DNA of 64,000 nt from Meandrina meandrites (Eukaryota; Cnidaria; Anthozoa; Scleractinia; Meandrinidae): the NCBI GenBank assembly GCA_963693305.1, contig OY855912.1, positions 2,554,001-2,618,000 on the forward strand, given 5' to 3'. The notes below the pieces were generated by a model. The model was not told the DNA's origin and searched no databases. It saw only the letters and a program-made list of their open reading frames with translations. Of this stretch, positions 35,975 through 53,577 are shown in pieces; position 1 is the first letter of the stretch, and every line of letters starts with the position of its first letter. The position numbers and the translations under genes were made by a program.

Positions 35975-36138
35975 TTATAAAATCATCGAGAAATTGCGCG
36001 CGCTGTGATTGGCCAGTTCGAGTTCATTATAGCTCCATAAAGCACGCTGCTTACCTCACGTGCGTGCTTTATGGAGTTATAATGCACGCTGCTACGTCAC
36101 AAGTTTTAGCGCGCGCAATTTCTTTAACATTTTATAAA
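35975..36138. repeat. inverted repeat (palindromic element 1)
   Basis: TTATAAAAT...GAAATTGCGCGCGCT at the left and AGCGCGCGCAATTTC...ATTTTATAA at the right. A second inner pairing, GCTCCATAAAGCACGC / GCGTGCTTTATGGAG, closes on a short loop. Confidence 0.85.
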
Positions 36139-36159
36139 AGAAATAAAAAACTTGTCCTC

Positions 36160-36305
36160 GTGCATTGTTGAGTTATATAAGCACTTGGGAATTTTTAAGA
36201 ACACTCGAGAAGTGCGAGAAGCACCCGGCTACGCCTCGTGCTTCTCTATGCACTTCTCTCGTGTTCTTAAAAATTCCCGCGTGCTTATATAACTCAACAA
36301 TGCAC
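36160..36305. repeat. 146-bp near-perfect palindrome (element 2)
   Basis: GTGCATTGTTGAGTTATATA...GGGAATTTTTAAGAACAC...AGAAGTGCGAGAAGCAC on the left is answered by its inverse on the right, with a loop of about 15 nt around CCGGCTACGCCTC. It lies 20 bp after element 1. Confidence 0.9.
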
Positions 36306-36737
36306 TCAGGCGCGTTTTTTATTTCTTTAATTTTGTTAACAGTTTTCGCTGGATTAAAGGTTAGTTGAGTAATTCGAATTTTACTTTGTATTTCTGGCCG
36401 TATTCTTCTTTCTTTTCCGTATTACAGCGATGAATACTTTAACTCTTGCATTTCTTTCCTTCGTTTGAAAATCAGTTTTGGCTTTTTGTTATTGTAACAA
36501 ACAAATTGCGTCTCTCGACAAAATGAAGCTACTCGGGGCTCATTTCATCGTAGAGTTTCTGCCATGCATTTTAATTATGCGGAATTGTTTCCACAACTGT
36601 CTTTGGCTTTTTGGATAGCAAGGTAAAGTCACTTGGTAGTTCAATTGGTTATCGTTAACAACGCACAATTTCTGGATATTACAACAGGCATACTATTATG
36701 TCCTGGTCGCATCGTTACATTCAATGCATTCAAGAAA

Positions 36738-36921
36738 TAGGCCATTTCCGAGTTACCCTTTGCCTCTGTTTCAAAACGAGTCTACTTGCGAAACCGTTCA
36801 AATGAAAATGAGTTTGATTTGCATGAAAATGGACATGTAGGTGAAACTCATTTTCATATGAATGGTTTCGCACCTAGACTCGTTTTGAAACAGAGGCAAA
36901 GGTTAACTCGGAAATGGCCTA
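36738..36921. mobile_element. MITE with TAGGCCATTTCCGAG ends
   Basis: TAGGCCATTTCCGAGTTACC on the left and GGTTAACTCGGAAATGGCCTA on the right; arms continue through CTTTGCCTCTGTTTCAAAACG. A 121-bp internally deleted relative lies at 62311-62431 in intron 7 of copy C. Confidence 0.88.
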
Positions 36922-36922
36922 T

Positions 36923-37214
36923 TAGACTTGCTCCAAGTCGCTCGTTTGATACGTAGGAGACCGCTAGATACGGATACAGTGGGCGCGCGCGGTCTTGAAA
37001 AACAAAATGGCGGCGGATCGCGGAACAAGCGACCGAGCCATCCCTCAATTTTTGTGCACTACACAGGGGCCAAATTCAGCGCGGTCTCTCGCGCGCGATT
37101 TCAAAGCGATTTTACTCAAGTAACTGCGGTCTGTCGCACGTAATTTCAAAGCGATCTTACTCAAGCAAACCTATTGACCCAAAGAAAAAAGACGAGCGAC
37201 TTGGGGCAAGTCTA
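36923..37214. mobile_element. MITE with TAGACTTGCTCCAAGTCGC ends
   Basis: TAGACTTGCTCCAAGTCGCTCG at the left and CGAGCGACTTGGGGCAAGTCTA at the right. Same family as 9586-9843. It abuts the preceding MITE with only one base between them. Contains an ATGGCGGCGG start-like motif but no sustained gene. Confidence 0.85.
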
Positions 37215-37772
37215 TCAAGAAATACGCACCAAGGACTCTAAGAAGTGTATAAAAAATTTCAAGATGAGGATTAAAACTTCAATTCCTTTTATTTCATACG
37301 TTCTAATATGTATCATCTTTTATGTTTTTATGACATATCCTCACCACCTCTCCTTTTGCACTTCTGCTTTGATGCGAGTAATTTTTAATCCATCAACCAC
37401 TTTATCGAAAGCTTTTTCGATACAAGCACATCTTGCAACAAATCGTCGTAGTTATAAAAGCGTTCATGTCATCCCACACTCGTGACCTTGAACTACCTTG
37501 ACTAATAGCACATTGTGTTTCTGCATTCTTTAAAATTGAACCACCCTGAACACCGACATGTCTGAATACATTTCCTTTTGCATCGCAAAACAATATCTTA
37601 GTAAATAGTTTTCGTGACAGTACGATGAATAGTTTCAGAACTTTGAAAGAAATAGTGATTCCAAAACACGTGCATGTTATTTCTTCATATTTCTACGTCA
37701 CATTAAAAACTAGAAATTAGTTAAGTAATTGCGTGTAGAGTTTTATTTTTTTAAACTAGAAGTAATCATGGA

Positions 37773-38125
37773 TTATGGGAGTGCGTTCGAGAGTCTGGAA
37801 TGTGTCCATCTTCGGTGAGGTATTTTGCGGGTTAGATTTTGAAACCACGTAAAGGGTGAGTTTGTTTGGCACAATGCACATCGCAACTGAGGTACAACAG
37901 CGAGGCGATCTTCGGGGAAGCGGGTTGACAACACAAACTGCAACACAGCACAGAGCTGCGGCTTAATGCTCAGTATATCAGGAGTCGTACACACTTTCCT
38001 GAGACTTCGATCAATGCAACCTGGAAGAACTTTGAATAACATTGTGTATACTACGACAAATGAATATTCAATGTACGTAACTTACCGATCAGAGCGAAGA
38101 AAACAACAGCAAAACGAACAACCAT
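37773..38125 (-). CDS. candidate small secreted cysteine-containing protein (two exons)
   Basis: Exon 1 (38125-38086) encodes a hydrophobic start, MVVRFAVVFFALI, and ends at donor GTAAGT. A 65-bp intron with acceptor CTTCCAG leads to exon 2 (38020-37773), in matching phase. The joined 95-aa product has a short signal-like N-terminus and five cysteines (about residues 15, 24, 37, 61 and 64, including RCALCQ), ending in HSRLSNALP and TAA; a minus-strand AATAAA lies ~30 bp further on. I recognise no family. The short intron and lack of homology keep confidence modest; it could be chance. Confidence 0.4.
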
Positions 38126-38486
38126 AAAGTCAACAACTCTCCCAAAACGTCGAAACAACGCCGAGTTCGTACCAGTTTCCGGCCGAGACGAGATACGCGA
38201 AAACGAGGCCACGAGTACCAGTTTCCCGGCCGAGTACCCCTTAAAAAACCGAGCGGGGTGGACTTTTTGCAAACTTCACACGAAATCTCAAAATTTCCTG
38301 GCTGTACATGTACACAGAGGTCGATGACACGTGAGATTAGGTGGCGTTCTCGTTCCTCGAACGCAAAAAGTCGAATTTTTATTTTCACATAGATTTAAAT
38401 TAAATATTTTCTGTTTGCTTGCGGTTAGCTTTGGTTTTGATGGTTTGGGCAGTTCTATATATATTCTTTTAAAAAATTACTGTCGT

Positions 38487-38885
38487 TAGATGGAGCCTCC
38501 AAGCCACTGCGGAGCCATGGAGCCGCAGCAATGATCGTAATTAAAAACTACATGTTCACGAGGAGCCATGGAGCCGCGGAGCCACAAATTAATGTACAAT
38601 GATCGTCATGAACAATTAATTATATATTCACTGAGGAGCCATGGAGCCGCAGAGCCACAACTTAATGTACAATGATCGTAATTAAAAATTACATGTTCAC
38701 GAGGAGCCATGGAGCCGCGGAGCCACAACTTAATGTACCATGATCATAATTAAAAATTACATGTTCACTGGGGAGCCATGGAGCCGCGGAGCAACAAATT
38801 AATGTACCATGATGCTGATTAAAATATATGAATACACTGAGAAGCCATGAAGCAACGGAGCCGCTAAGTAGTTTACCTTGATCTT
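38487..38885. repeat. minisatellite, ~63-66-bp unit, about six copies
   Basis: Units contain GAGGAGCCATGGAGCCGCGGAG, then CACAA(A/C)TTAATGTAC(A/C)ATGATC and TAATTAAAAATTACATGTTC. The last units are diverged. No coding evidence. Confidence 0.9.
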
Positions 38886-39169
38886 TATTAAAGTCTTATC
38901 ATAAACAGGTTTTGATGTCCTATTTAACTTTTAATGTATAAAAAAAAAATAATTCGCATTGCATTTCATGGACTAAATGTGGAGCCACACCAGTCAGGCA
39001 GTTCCAAAAATGGCCCTGTATTCTGTAGTTGCTCCAAGAAGGCAAACACTCCTAAACTGAATATAAGTCAGCTGGTCTTTTTCCGCACAGTTATATCCTT
39101 ATAACGCGCTATCATACTACTTTGGCTTCCCTCGCCCCCATAAAAGAAAACAAACTCTGGCCATGATAG

Positions 39170-39490
39170 CGCTTTCGCAACCGAACTTGAAAGTTATTTG
39201 TAAAATGAAAGTCAAACTTGTGAAGATGCGAACAGACGCTTTCAACATGAAACCTTGTTTAGCTTTTTGTTCAAACTTGTGAACATTCGAACCGCACGAT
39301 TGACGCTTTTGACATGAAACCTCGCTTACCTTTTTATTCAAACTTGTGAAGATGCGAACAGACTCTTTGAACACGAAATCTCGTTTGCCTTTATTCAAAA
39401 TTGTGAAGATGCGAACCGCACGACGCTATGAACTTAACTTTTTATTCAAACTTGCGAGATGCGAACAGACGCTTTCAACATGAAACCTTA
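39170..39490. repeat. degenerate minisatellite (TTATTCAAACTTGTGAAGATGCGAAC unit)
   Basis: At least five ~53-60-bp units with the core 'caaacttgtgaa-atgcgaac-gacgcttt-aacatgaaacct'. A related block lies at 41680-41985. ORFs across it are repeat artefacts. Confidence 0.8.
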
Positions 39491-39837
39491 TGTTCAACCT
39501 TCTTCGTGCTTATCTTTTTCTTTTGCTGGCTCAGGATCAGCCTAACGAACAGCAACGTTAACAAGAAATACCGCAAAGAAAAAGACTTGGAGCATTGGCC
39601 CTTGTTCCTGAGCAATGAAAGACATTTATCCTTTGTAGACGCCCGTTGGGAAACAAAATGCCATCATTGTAAATTTTTCCGACTGGATCCGATTTAACCC
39701 GGCGGTTTTCCAAATGGAAAAGTTAGGGTTAGCATGAAGTGTTATAGGGTTAGGGTTATCCGGCTAGGGTAGCGTTATTTGGAATTGAGAGGCGACCGCA
39801 GGGAAATTCCTTTTGCAAAGGATTATTCCCGGGGGGG

Positions 39838-40140
39838 GGGGGAGGGGAGTGGGAGAAGACTCCCATATGGTAGGGACGGGGATGCTCGTCGGAAATTTTG
39901 AATTTAACCCTTAAAAGAGACCAATCTGGGCGTGGCCAAAGCTTATGCAGACCCTTAAAAGAGACTTTGTTTATATTAAAGAGTAAATATAACCAATCAA
40001 AATTCTTTCTTTCTTGTTATTTCTTCGCGTGCAACCCAAAACGAGACCTTGACGGCTAAAAATACATTTTGACCAGAACAGTAAGAACACCCTAAGCGAG
40101 ACCAAAATCTGAAATTTACACCCCTAAGCGAGACAGCTTT
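39838..40140. repeat. dispersed repeat, inverse relative of 5283-5620
   Basis: Carries the same ordered blocks as 5283-5620 but in reverse complement, including CCAATCTGGGCGTGGCC and ACCAAAATCTGAAATTTACA. Preceded by a poly-G run at ~39831. Confidence 0.7.
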
Positions 40141-40454
40141 CTTTTGTCTAGCGGGATGAGGGTATTAACATGTTTTGGAGTCAAAATATAATTTTGCAAA
40201 AGAAGAAAAGCTAGACTTAATTAGAAGTTAAACATCTTATTAGCAAAACACTCGCTATTAAGAGAAAACGAGGTTTTTCTTGGAGACAGGAGCTGCTGAC
40301 AGATATCAATATTATTCCAATATTATTCCTTTCAAGAAATTCCTTGTTATTTGTCACCATAGTTACCAATTGCGTCAATGAAAGACTGAACTTCCTTTAT
40401 GATAGAACTCTTGGTTCAGTGGGGCGCTTTCCACCGAACGAACGGTACAAAAAA

Positions 40455-41245
40455 GAAAAGACACGTTCGCATCTGTTAGGTAAGATAATTCTTTGAAAAT
40501 TCGAAGTGAGGAATTTTCATTTATTAATTCCACGTGAAAATGTCAGTTTAATTCCGCTAAAGCCTGTAGATGTCTACAGACTCAGTGGGTTCCAACAACT
40601 TTGTCGTTATATCAGTTTTACAAAACATTTTTTCTTATTATAGAAGTGCTTGGTTAAATTTTAAGTTTTAGAAAAGACACGTTTTCATCTGTAAGGTAAG
40701 ATAAATATTTCGTGGCTAGTCTGACGCAGCGTTTTGTCCCGGCCAAGGGACTCTTCAGAGACCTTTTCTGCTAACAAAGTAACTGTCAACTTTCATTGTC
40801 AAGGTAAGATAATTCTTTGAAAATTCGAAGTGAGGAATTTTCATGTTATTAATTCCACGTGAAAATGTCAGTTTAATTCCGTTAAAGCCTGTTGCGGTAG
40901 TGTCTACAGACTCAGTCGGTTCCAACAACTTTGTCGTTATATCAGTTTTACAAAACATTTTTTCTTATCATAGAAGTGCTTGGTTAAATTTTAAGTTTTA
41001 GAAAAGACACGTTTTCATCTGTAAGGTAAGATAATTCTTTGAAAATTCGAAGTGAGGAATTTTCATGTTAAAAATTCCGCGTGGAATAAAACTGTCAGTT
41101 TAATTCCGCTTGCAAACACAGTTATGTAAGTCTAAGCCTGCAGATGTCTACAGACTCAGTCGGTTCCAACAACTTTGTCCTTATATCACTTTTGCAAAAC
41201 ATCTTTTCTTATTATAGAAGTGCTTGGTTAAATTTTAAGTTTTAT
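40455..41245. repeat. tandem triplication, ~215-245-bp unit
   Basis: Units at 40455-40670, 40671-41000 and 41001-41245 each start near GAAAAGACACGTT and run through TCTTTGAAAATTCGAAGTGAGG, CTACAGACTCAGT-GGTTCCAACAAC and AGTGCTTGGTTAAATTTTAAG. The second unit has a ~105-bp insertion (40703-40807) that includes GTGGCTAGTCTGACGCAGCG, whose inverse is near 370-395. Confidence 0.85.
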
Positions 41246-41368
41246 GGGTCAACTTTTTTCGCAGACGCATGCCGTCCATGCTTTTTCCTCTATTTTATTC
41301 TACGCACCACTCACGCCTGTTATAGCGAACGCGAAATTACGCGACAGTGGAAATCCATCCTCGGAGAC

Positions 41369-41500
41369 TCAGGGGCAGTAAGTCGGGGCGGAACGAAGTA
41401 AACGCGGCAAAAATCGGAGGTGCGAAAGTTTTCCAGTAGCCTTACTGAAAACGATTTTTGCCGGATTTACTTCGTTTCGCCCCCACTAACTGCCCCTGGG
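41369..41500. repeat. hairpin element (CAGGGGCAGT ends)
   Basis: TCAGGGGCAGTAAGTCGGGGCG at the left and CGCCCCCACTAACTGCCCCTGG at the right. Arms continue through AACGAAGTAAA and CGGCAAAAATCG. Confidence 0.8.
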
Positions 41501-41679
41501 TATTCAAGGATAGGGGAAATCCAGAACGACTCTACATGAGAGGAAAAAATGAGCCTCTAATTCTACCTTCATTTCCTCTTGGTCGAGACGAATTTTCATT
41601 TTAATTATTCCACTTTCAAACACAGCTGCATTATTATTTTGCTATTAAGTACAGCTGATGTACGTAAATGGTCATCAAA

Positions 41680-41985
41680 CGTTTTATTCAAACTTGTAAA
41701 CATTCGAACTGATGCGCTTTCCCAGGCGCACTTTGAACATAAAGCAGATGAAGCCTCGCTTTAATTTTTATTCAAACTTGTGAACATTCCAACCGACGCT
41801 TAGAACATGAAACCTCACTTATCCTGCGTGCCGTTCCAACCGATGCTTCGAACATGGAGCCTTGATTAACTTTTTATATATACTTGTGAACAACGAACCG
41901 ACCTTGAACATGAAACCTCGCCTTACGTTAAATGCGAACCGACGTTTTGAACATCAAACATCGCTTTACTTTTTATTTAAACTTG
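41680..41985. repeat. degenerate minisatellite, second block
   Basis: Same core as 39170-39490 (TTATTCAAACTTGTGAACATTC, GAACATGAAACCTCG), about five diverged units. Confidence 0.75.
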
Positions 41986-42169
41986 TTAGTCTGTGTGTTT
42001 TCCCAAGTAGGGCCCCGTTAGGAACAAAATGTCATCATCAGCAATGTGCCGACTGGATCCGATGTATTTATAACTTGGCGACACCAAACAGGAAAATCCC
42101 AAGGATGGAAAACAAAAGCTTCATTGTGTTAGAAAATTCAAACCATAACAACAGGCTAAGTTTGATATG

Positions 42170-44411
42170 TTGTCGCTGATCATCTCAAACGATTGGGGAT
42201 GTCTGCGATTTCGAGTTTTCATATAGTCGGCAAAATCTGGGAGGGTCGCTAAACGGTGAAATTGTTTCCGCAAAAGCACATGTCAAGGTGGAACAAAATG
42301 AAATACGCAACGCAACGACCGTTAGTCCACATCTTCAGTTCTTCAGTATCTTGATCTTGATCTTTGAAAAGGACCATGATCCTTCCAAAATTCAGCATAA
42401 GGTTAAAGCAAAATAAGAGATTATTATAAAATTATTAATTTTGCTATGCCGCATGTAAACCACTAAGCTTATATGTATAATCGTATGTGTTCGAGTGTAC
42501 TCGATAAAATGCTTGAACTGAAAACTATTTCCCTTGGAATCATTCGTTGTTTTAGGTTAACAAGGGGACGGTGAAAAATATAAAGTGCCTATGAAGCAAA
42601 AATCAAATATATTTCAGTTTACAGCTCTCAACAGTCCATGGTGCAACAGGCCTAATTTGGCGCGTGGTCAGCATTGAAAATCGCATAATAAAAGTTGAGG
42701 ATCTCGATGCTAAAAAATCGCCAAACGCAGCCAAAAATGATTCTAAATGGTCCTCCATATAATTAGCATAATTAATTATAATGTATCTTTTGATTCATTG
42801 GTTCATGAAAATTCAAATAGCAATTGTTTTAGATCGCTTTTTGTAAACATGCACATGTCGTCCAGACTGAGCTTTATAAATTCCAGCTGAAACGTGCTAA
42901 ACAAATGTTAGGAAGCATAGAAATGTTCCTTTGTTATAGCCGCGACTTCGAACTTTTGGTGCTTCTGCGTATATTTATAATACGAGCCACAAATTATGCA
43001 AACGAGGTTGTTAAGGAAACCCCGATATGTTCACCGAAACCTTTTCAATTGTCAGATTTTACCATTCTCAGTCAAAATTACAGGACTGTCCACCCAAATA
43101 AAGCTTATATTAAACGATTTTAAAACCTGGTTAAAATTGGCGAATGTTTTACTTTCTATATTGCTTTGGAGAGAATTAGGACGAATATTCTGAAAACTGC
43201 ATTGCTAAACCTTACCGGGAATTTTTTTTGGTTCTCGCTGTTTTCTATTTTTAAGCATACAAAACAGTTGTATGCCACTCAAACTCTGTAGGCTTTAAAG
43301 GTATTCAAAGCTTTCTTGAGAAACTGTGAAGGCTGGGAGGGCTCGGCCGGTTCGAATTTTTACTAATGAAAGAATTACCTGAATCTTTCACTTGTGTTCC
43401 CCTCCTTTTCGGTTTTCAGACTTGAACCAAATTAAGGTAAAGCGTTACCTGGTTACTCGAATGTATCTTATGTATATTGCAAATTTACTGAAGGATTAGT
43501 TCTGAAGTGTTACGAAGGGTAGCCTAAAGCAAACCATTGACATCAAATTCTTATGTGCAAAATTCTCCTTTTAAAAGTCATCAGTTCCAGGATGTTAGGG
43601 CAGGGGTACATGCAAAGATGAATGGGGGAAGCCGCTTGTCCAACCTCCCACTTCTTCACTGCTCGCTTACACTCCCGTAGACTACAACCGCAGACAACGT
43701 TTATTTTTTTAGTTGCGCAGCGGCGAAGCTAACCTACAGGTCAGAACTAAAATAAATCCCTGGCCTACAGTTTGTTCAACATCGTATTTTTGACTCGTAC
43801 TTTTAAAATGCGCAATAAAACAATTCAGGTTGGAGCACTTTCCAGATGAAATGGAAAGCAATTCAGTTTTAAGGTATCATTCATAACTCGCAACTACCCT
43901 TTCGCGATGAGATCAAGGCTCATCGCACAAGTGAAAACTCAGGAACCTTCTGGTCTAACCAAGCTAGTGACTATCAAACGCACAATGGTATAATGTGACG
44001 TTAAAGAGAAGTTCGTTTATTTAAGAATGAGTGAAAATTATCTGTTGTGAAATGTTAGAATTTAGGTGCTGTTGAAATACAACTAAAATCACCAAAAAGT
44101 GAAGGAGAAGACGTTTTCGACGGTCTTTACCTGAAAAACTCCCGCAGGAAGCATACTCGTGGATCCCTGAAAAGCGGTCAGGTTGAACAGGCGTATAACC
44201 CTTCAAAAAGCTGGCTAACGCTCCTCTGATAACATTTCGTGTGCCACTGGTAACATACATAGAGGCAAAATTAATAAGCAAATGTTCGATCTGCAACTGG
44301 CAGATTTGGAACTGTTTGGTCCGTTTTGAGAGCAAACGAACCTACCCGGGAAAAAAAACAGCCCACGACCTGCATATAAAACTGTAAATTCACTTCTCCA
44401 TGTAGTATATA
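42170..44411. other. 5' flank of unit B
   Basis: 42170-42300 is a remnant of the foldback element's right arm. 42305-43330 aligns with the flanks of A (from ~23700) and C (from ~55555). After that the flank diverges from A and C. A minus-strand ORF at 44021-44335 is followed by a possible donor (CAG-GTAAAG), but I recognise no domain and leave it unassigned. Confidence 0.55.
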
Positions 44412-44565
44412 GGAAGGCAGCGTCGCCTATTGGTTAGGGCGCTGGACTTGTAATCCGGAGGTCCCGGGTTCTAGTCCTCCTTCTTTCCACCAAACGGATT
44501 TGTGTTCGGTGGTCCCGAACTCAACTCCTACACTCTTTGTAAGTAGCCAACTGGTTTGTCCCCTA
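44412..44565 (+). mobile_element. tRNA-derived SINE immediately upstream of copy B
   Basis: Head GGAAGGCAGCGTCGCC with box A-like CGCCTATTGGTTAGG, anticodon-arm TTGTAATCC and box B-like GGTTCTAGTCC. The tail contains GTAAGTAGCCAACTGG. Same family as 52005-52175. It directly abuts the conserved 'ctcaacacattcaacag' just before the copy B start. Confidence 0.85.
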
Positions 44566-44599
44566 CCAATTTTCTCAACACATTCAACAGGCAGACGAG

Positions 44600-50850
<6,251 letters not shown>

Positions 50851-50855
50851 GGACA

Positions 50856-50934
50856 TAAAATTCTGGTTATAAGGCTCGGGCTCATACAATTTCGTAAGAG
50901 GTTTTGTGTGGGCTTATAAATGGAGGGGCTTATA

Positions 50935-50978
<44 letters not shown>

Positions 50979-51170
50979 GGGGAGGGGATGGGAGGGGGGG
51001 GGGGCTTATAAGCGGAATAAAGAATAAAAAACGTTTCGAAACGTGCCGCCGTAGTGTTGATCGAAATACATTATAAAGTTAAAAAGTCATAATAAAGCAA
51101 CACTTAGCCCTATTTAGTAGAGTCATCCATTCCGGGGGGGGGGCGGGCTTATAACCGGAATGTTACGGTA
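50856..51170. mobile_element. MITE forming the 3' UTR of copy B
   Basis: Same element as 32437-32724, here with a decayed left end (ATAAAATTCTGGTTATAAGG) and an intact right end (ATAACCGGAATGTTACGGTA). Contains AATAAA at 51016-51021. Confidence 0.8.
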
Positions 51171-52004
51171 TTTTGGAGACCTCGACGACAAAAAGTGTGC
51201 TTATAAAGTCGAGAACTGCTTTCTCGTTGTTGTATTTTTTTCTTTTTATTCTGAAGTAAAATAATAGACCCACCATCCGATTATAGATCCGTCTGTCTGA
51301 AACGAAAAAAAGAGATCTGGTTATAAGCCTTCTCCAAGAGAGTATGAAGTACTCTCTTGGCCTTCTCACATCCAACTTTACCATGTAATTAGTCCTTACA
51401 GAAAATTGAGCTTCAAAAAAAATGACATTGACATTTATTTAAGTGTGCAAGTAGAGTTTGCAAATAGCTAAAATTTTGTTTTATTATCATAACCAACTGT
51501 TGCCTCCGATGTTTCTCAATTTGTTTTGTAATCTATAAGATGTGAACAAACCACAATCAATAATTTTTTGGTGATTTCTGCAACTATTGTAACACTGTCA
51601 AAATTGCAAACGTTGGCCCGACGTTTTCAAGTTTTACACCACTTCTTTTCCACCTGTCCGTAGCCAGACCAGTTTTAAATAACTTTCATGACAAGTACAA
51701 TGTGTTTTAGCAACGCCAGGCAGCTAATAGTGGATTTCCAATTTATACCAACACCTTCATTGGATTTTCAAGTAGCACTAAATCCCTGTAATGTTGCCCC
51801 TTTAATTAGAAATATAATCCCCTATAAGCACCCTCGTTTCTTGGAGGTATCCTTTTCCTACGTCTGGAAAAATTGTTAATAATTACTCTTGCTTTGTGGC
51901 AAATAAGTGATGATGATAATGACGGCGACGACGACGATGATGATGATGATGATGATGATGGAAGATTGTAGATAAAAACGTTTATTCAGAGTACCTTTCT
52001 TGTA

Positions 52005-52175
52005 GGAGGCAGCGTGGCCTAGTGGTTAGGGCGCTGGACTTGTAATCAGGAGGTCCCGGGTTCAAATCCTCCTCCCTGCCACTAGATGGATTTGTCTTCG
52101 GTGGTCCGGAATTCAACTCCTCCACGCTTTGTATATAGCCAACTGGTCAGCCTCCTGCCAGTTGGGATTTTTAAC
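52005..52175 (+). mobile_element. tRNA-derived SINE
   Basis: GGAGGCAGCGTGGCCTAGTG head, GGTTCAAATCC box B, tail GTATATAGCCAACTGG. Same family as 44412-44565. Confidence 0.85.
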
Positions 52176-53352
52176 AAGTTTCTGTCTGATTTGTAATATT
52201 TGTTTCACTATTTACAGTGTCCTCAATTAGTCTAGTACAGCCGTGCTAAACACATTGACACTTAAATAAAGTGATTTATTCATTTCTTTTTAAAATATAT
52301 CCGTTATAAAAGTCTTAAAGTCTTCGTTTCCTGTCAGTTTCAGTTTGTCAAGTAATTCTTTTTCGTTTAGTTATTCACATGTCTCATTTAACCAGATTTG
52401 TGTTATCCAAGTTTGCTTAGCTATCAAAAACCGGTGTCTGACAAATGCAGACTGCAGACTCCTGTTAGCCTGAATAGAGCTCCGGTTAGCCTAAATGGCA
52501 TTCTGGTTAGCCTGTTTACAGTTAGCTCTCAATAATGGTAATGATAACAAAATATACACCAAAAATGTGCTAGTCTGCAGTCTGCATTTGTCAGACACCG
52601 ATTAAAAACATATACAAAAGGCAGCAGCAGTTGTAATGAAAAAAACTTTTTTCAGTCTGTTTATCTTGTAAAAATAAGTTTTTTTCTTGTTAAAGTAAAC
52701 TTGTTGAAGTCTATAATATAAAACGTCAGAACGTAACTGGCGATGCTCACTTTAGTTTTTCTCTCTAAAAAGCGTCTTTCGCAATAGAAATTTTTAAGGT
52801 AGATTAAATACCACTTTCCAGGAATAACGTCGCTTATTTACTGTTTTCTGATTTACCGCACTTGTTTTTTAATTGTATCAGGAGTGCTTTTAGACTTGTA
52901 TTAAAGCATGTTTGTTATAATTACGAAAGAGATCACAATAAACTGCTGTTGGAACCAAGAAACATCTCCTTCTTTGAATTCTAGAGAAGCGTCCAGTGAC
53001 GAGTTCATTTCTGTTCCCGCAATTCAAGTACTTATTGCCTCGTGTTTTCAGAACGTTCCCGGCTACAGTTTAAGACTCGGTGTAAACCCGAAAAATTTAT
53101 GATCCCAGCTTAATAATAATTTGTCAAATACTACCGTGTCTAAATAAATATAATTGATTAATTCATAACAGCTTGACGCTTCAACCGTTCGCTTCTATCA
53201 GCCATTGTCATGTTGTCCGTGCAGCGACTTAAATTGTAAAATCTAGATGGGAAAGTTTCGTAAAGCCAACTCATTTGCTAAATATTATATAAGCCAAATC
53301 TGATTCTGGATTGGTGCAGACACAAAGAATACAGCATTGCTTGGAAAAATCT

Positions 53353-53505
53353 ATACTGTACTGTACTGTACTGTACTGTACTGTACTGTACTGTACTGTA
53401 CTGTACTGTACTGTACTGTACTGTACTGTACTGTACTGTACTGTACTGTACTGTACTGTACTGTACTGTACTGTACTGTACTGTACTGTACTGTACTGTA
53501 CTGTA
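53353..53505. repeat. (CTGTA)n pentanucleotide microsatellite, ~30 copies
   Basis: A perfect uninterrupted array. In two + frames it gives a Cys-Thr-Val-Leu-Tyr repeat, which is not a gene. Its perfection suggests recent expansion. Confidence 0.97.
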
Positions 53506-53577
53506 CGTGGTTTAGAATGTAAGACTATTTTTTGCCCGGCCTTTGAAATCAGTGTCTGGCGTAACAGAGAGATCGAC

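Larger units (their letters stand above)
34260..42170. other. gene-poor spacer between units A and B
   Basis: Apart from a candidate two-exon gene at 37773-38125 (minus), I recognise no genes. It holds MITEs, palindromes and three minisatellite blocks, listed separately. Short ORFs at 34374-34622, 34846-35130 and 39428-39697 lack recognisable domains and splice context. Confidence 0.5.
50851..53340. other. 3' flank of copy B
   Basis: Contains the 3' UTR MITE (50856-51170) with a (TG)n run (50937-50975), sequence shared with C and A to ~51880, a (GAT)n run (51911-51960), a SINE (52005-52175), and a block at 52660-53110 that is the inverse of 19830-18820. No gene seen. Confidence 0.6.

Noticed and set aside
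39720..39775. TTAGGG-like motifs suggesting interstitial telomere
   Set aside because: Only two or three short imperfect copies ('gttagggtta', 'atagggttagggttat'); far too few for a telomeric tract.
44021..44335. Minus-strand ORF ending at a possible CAG-GTAAAG donor
   Set aside because: No recognisable domain, no partner exon found in phase; likely chance.
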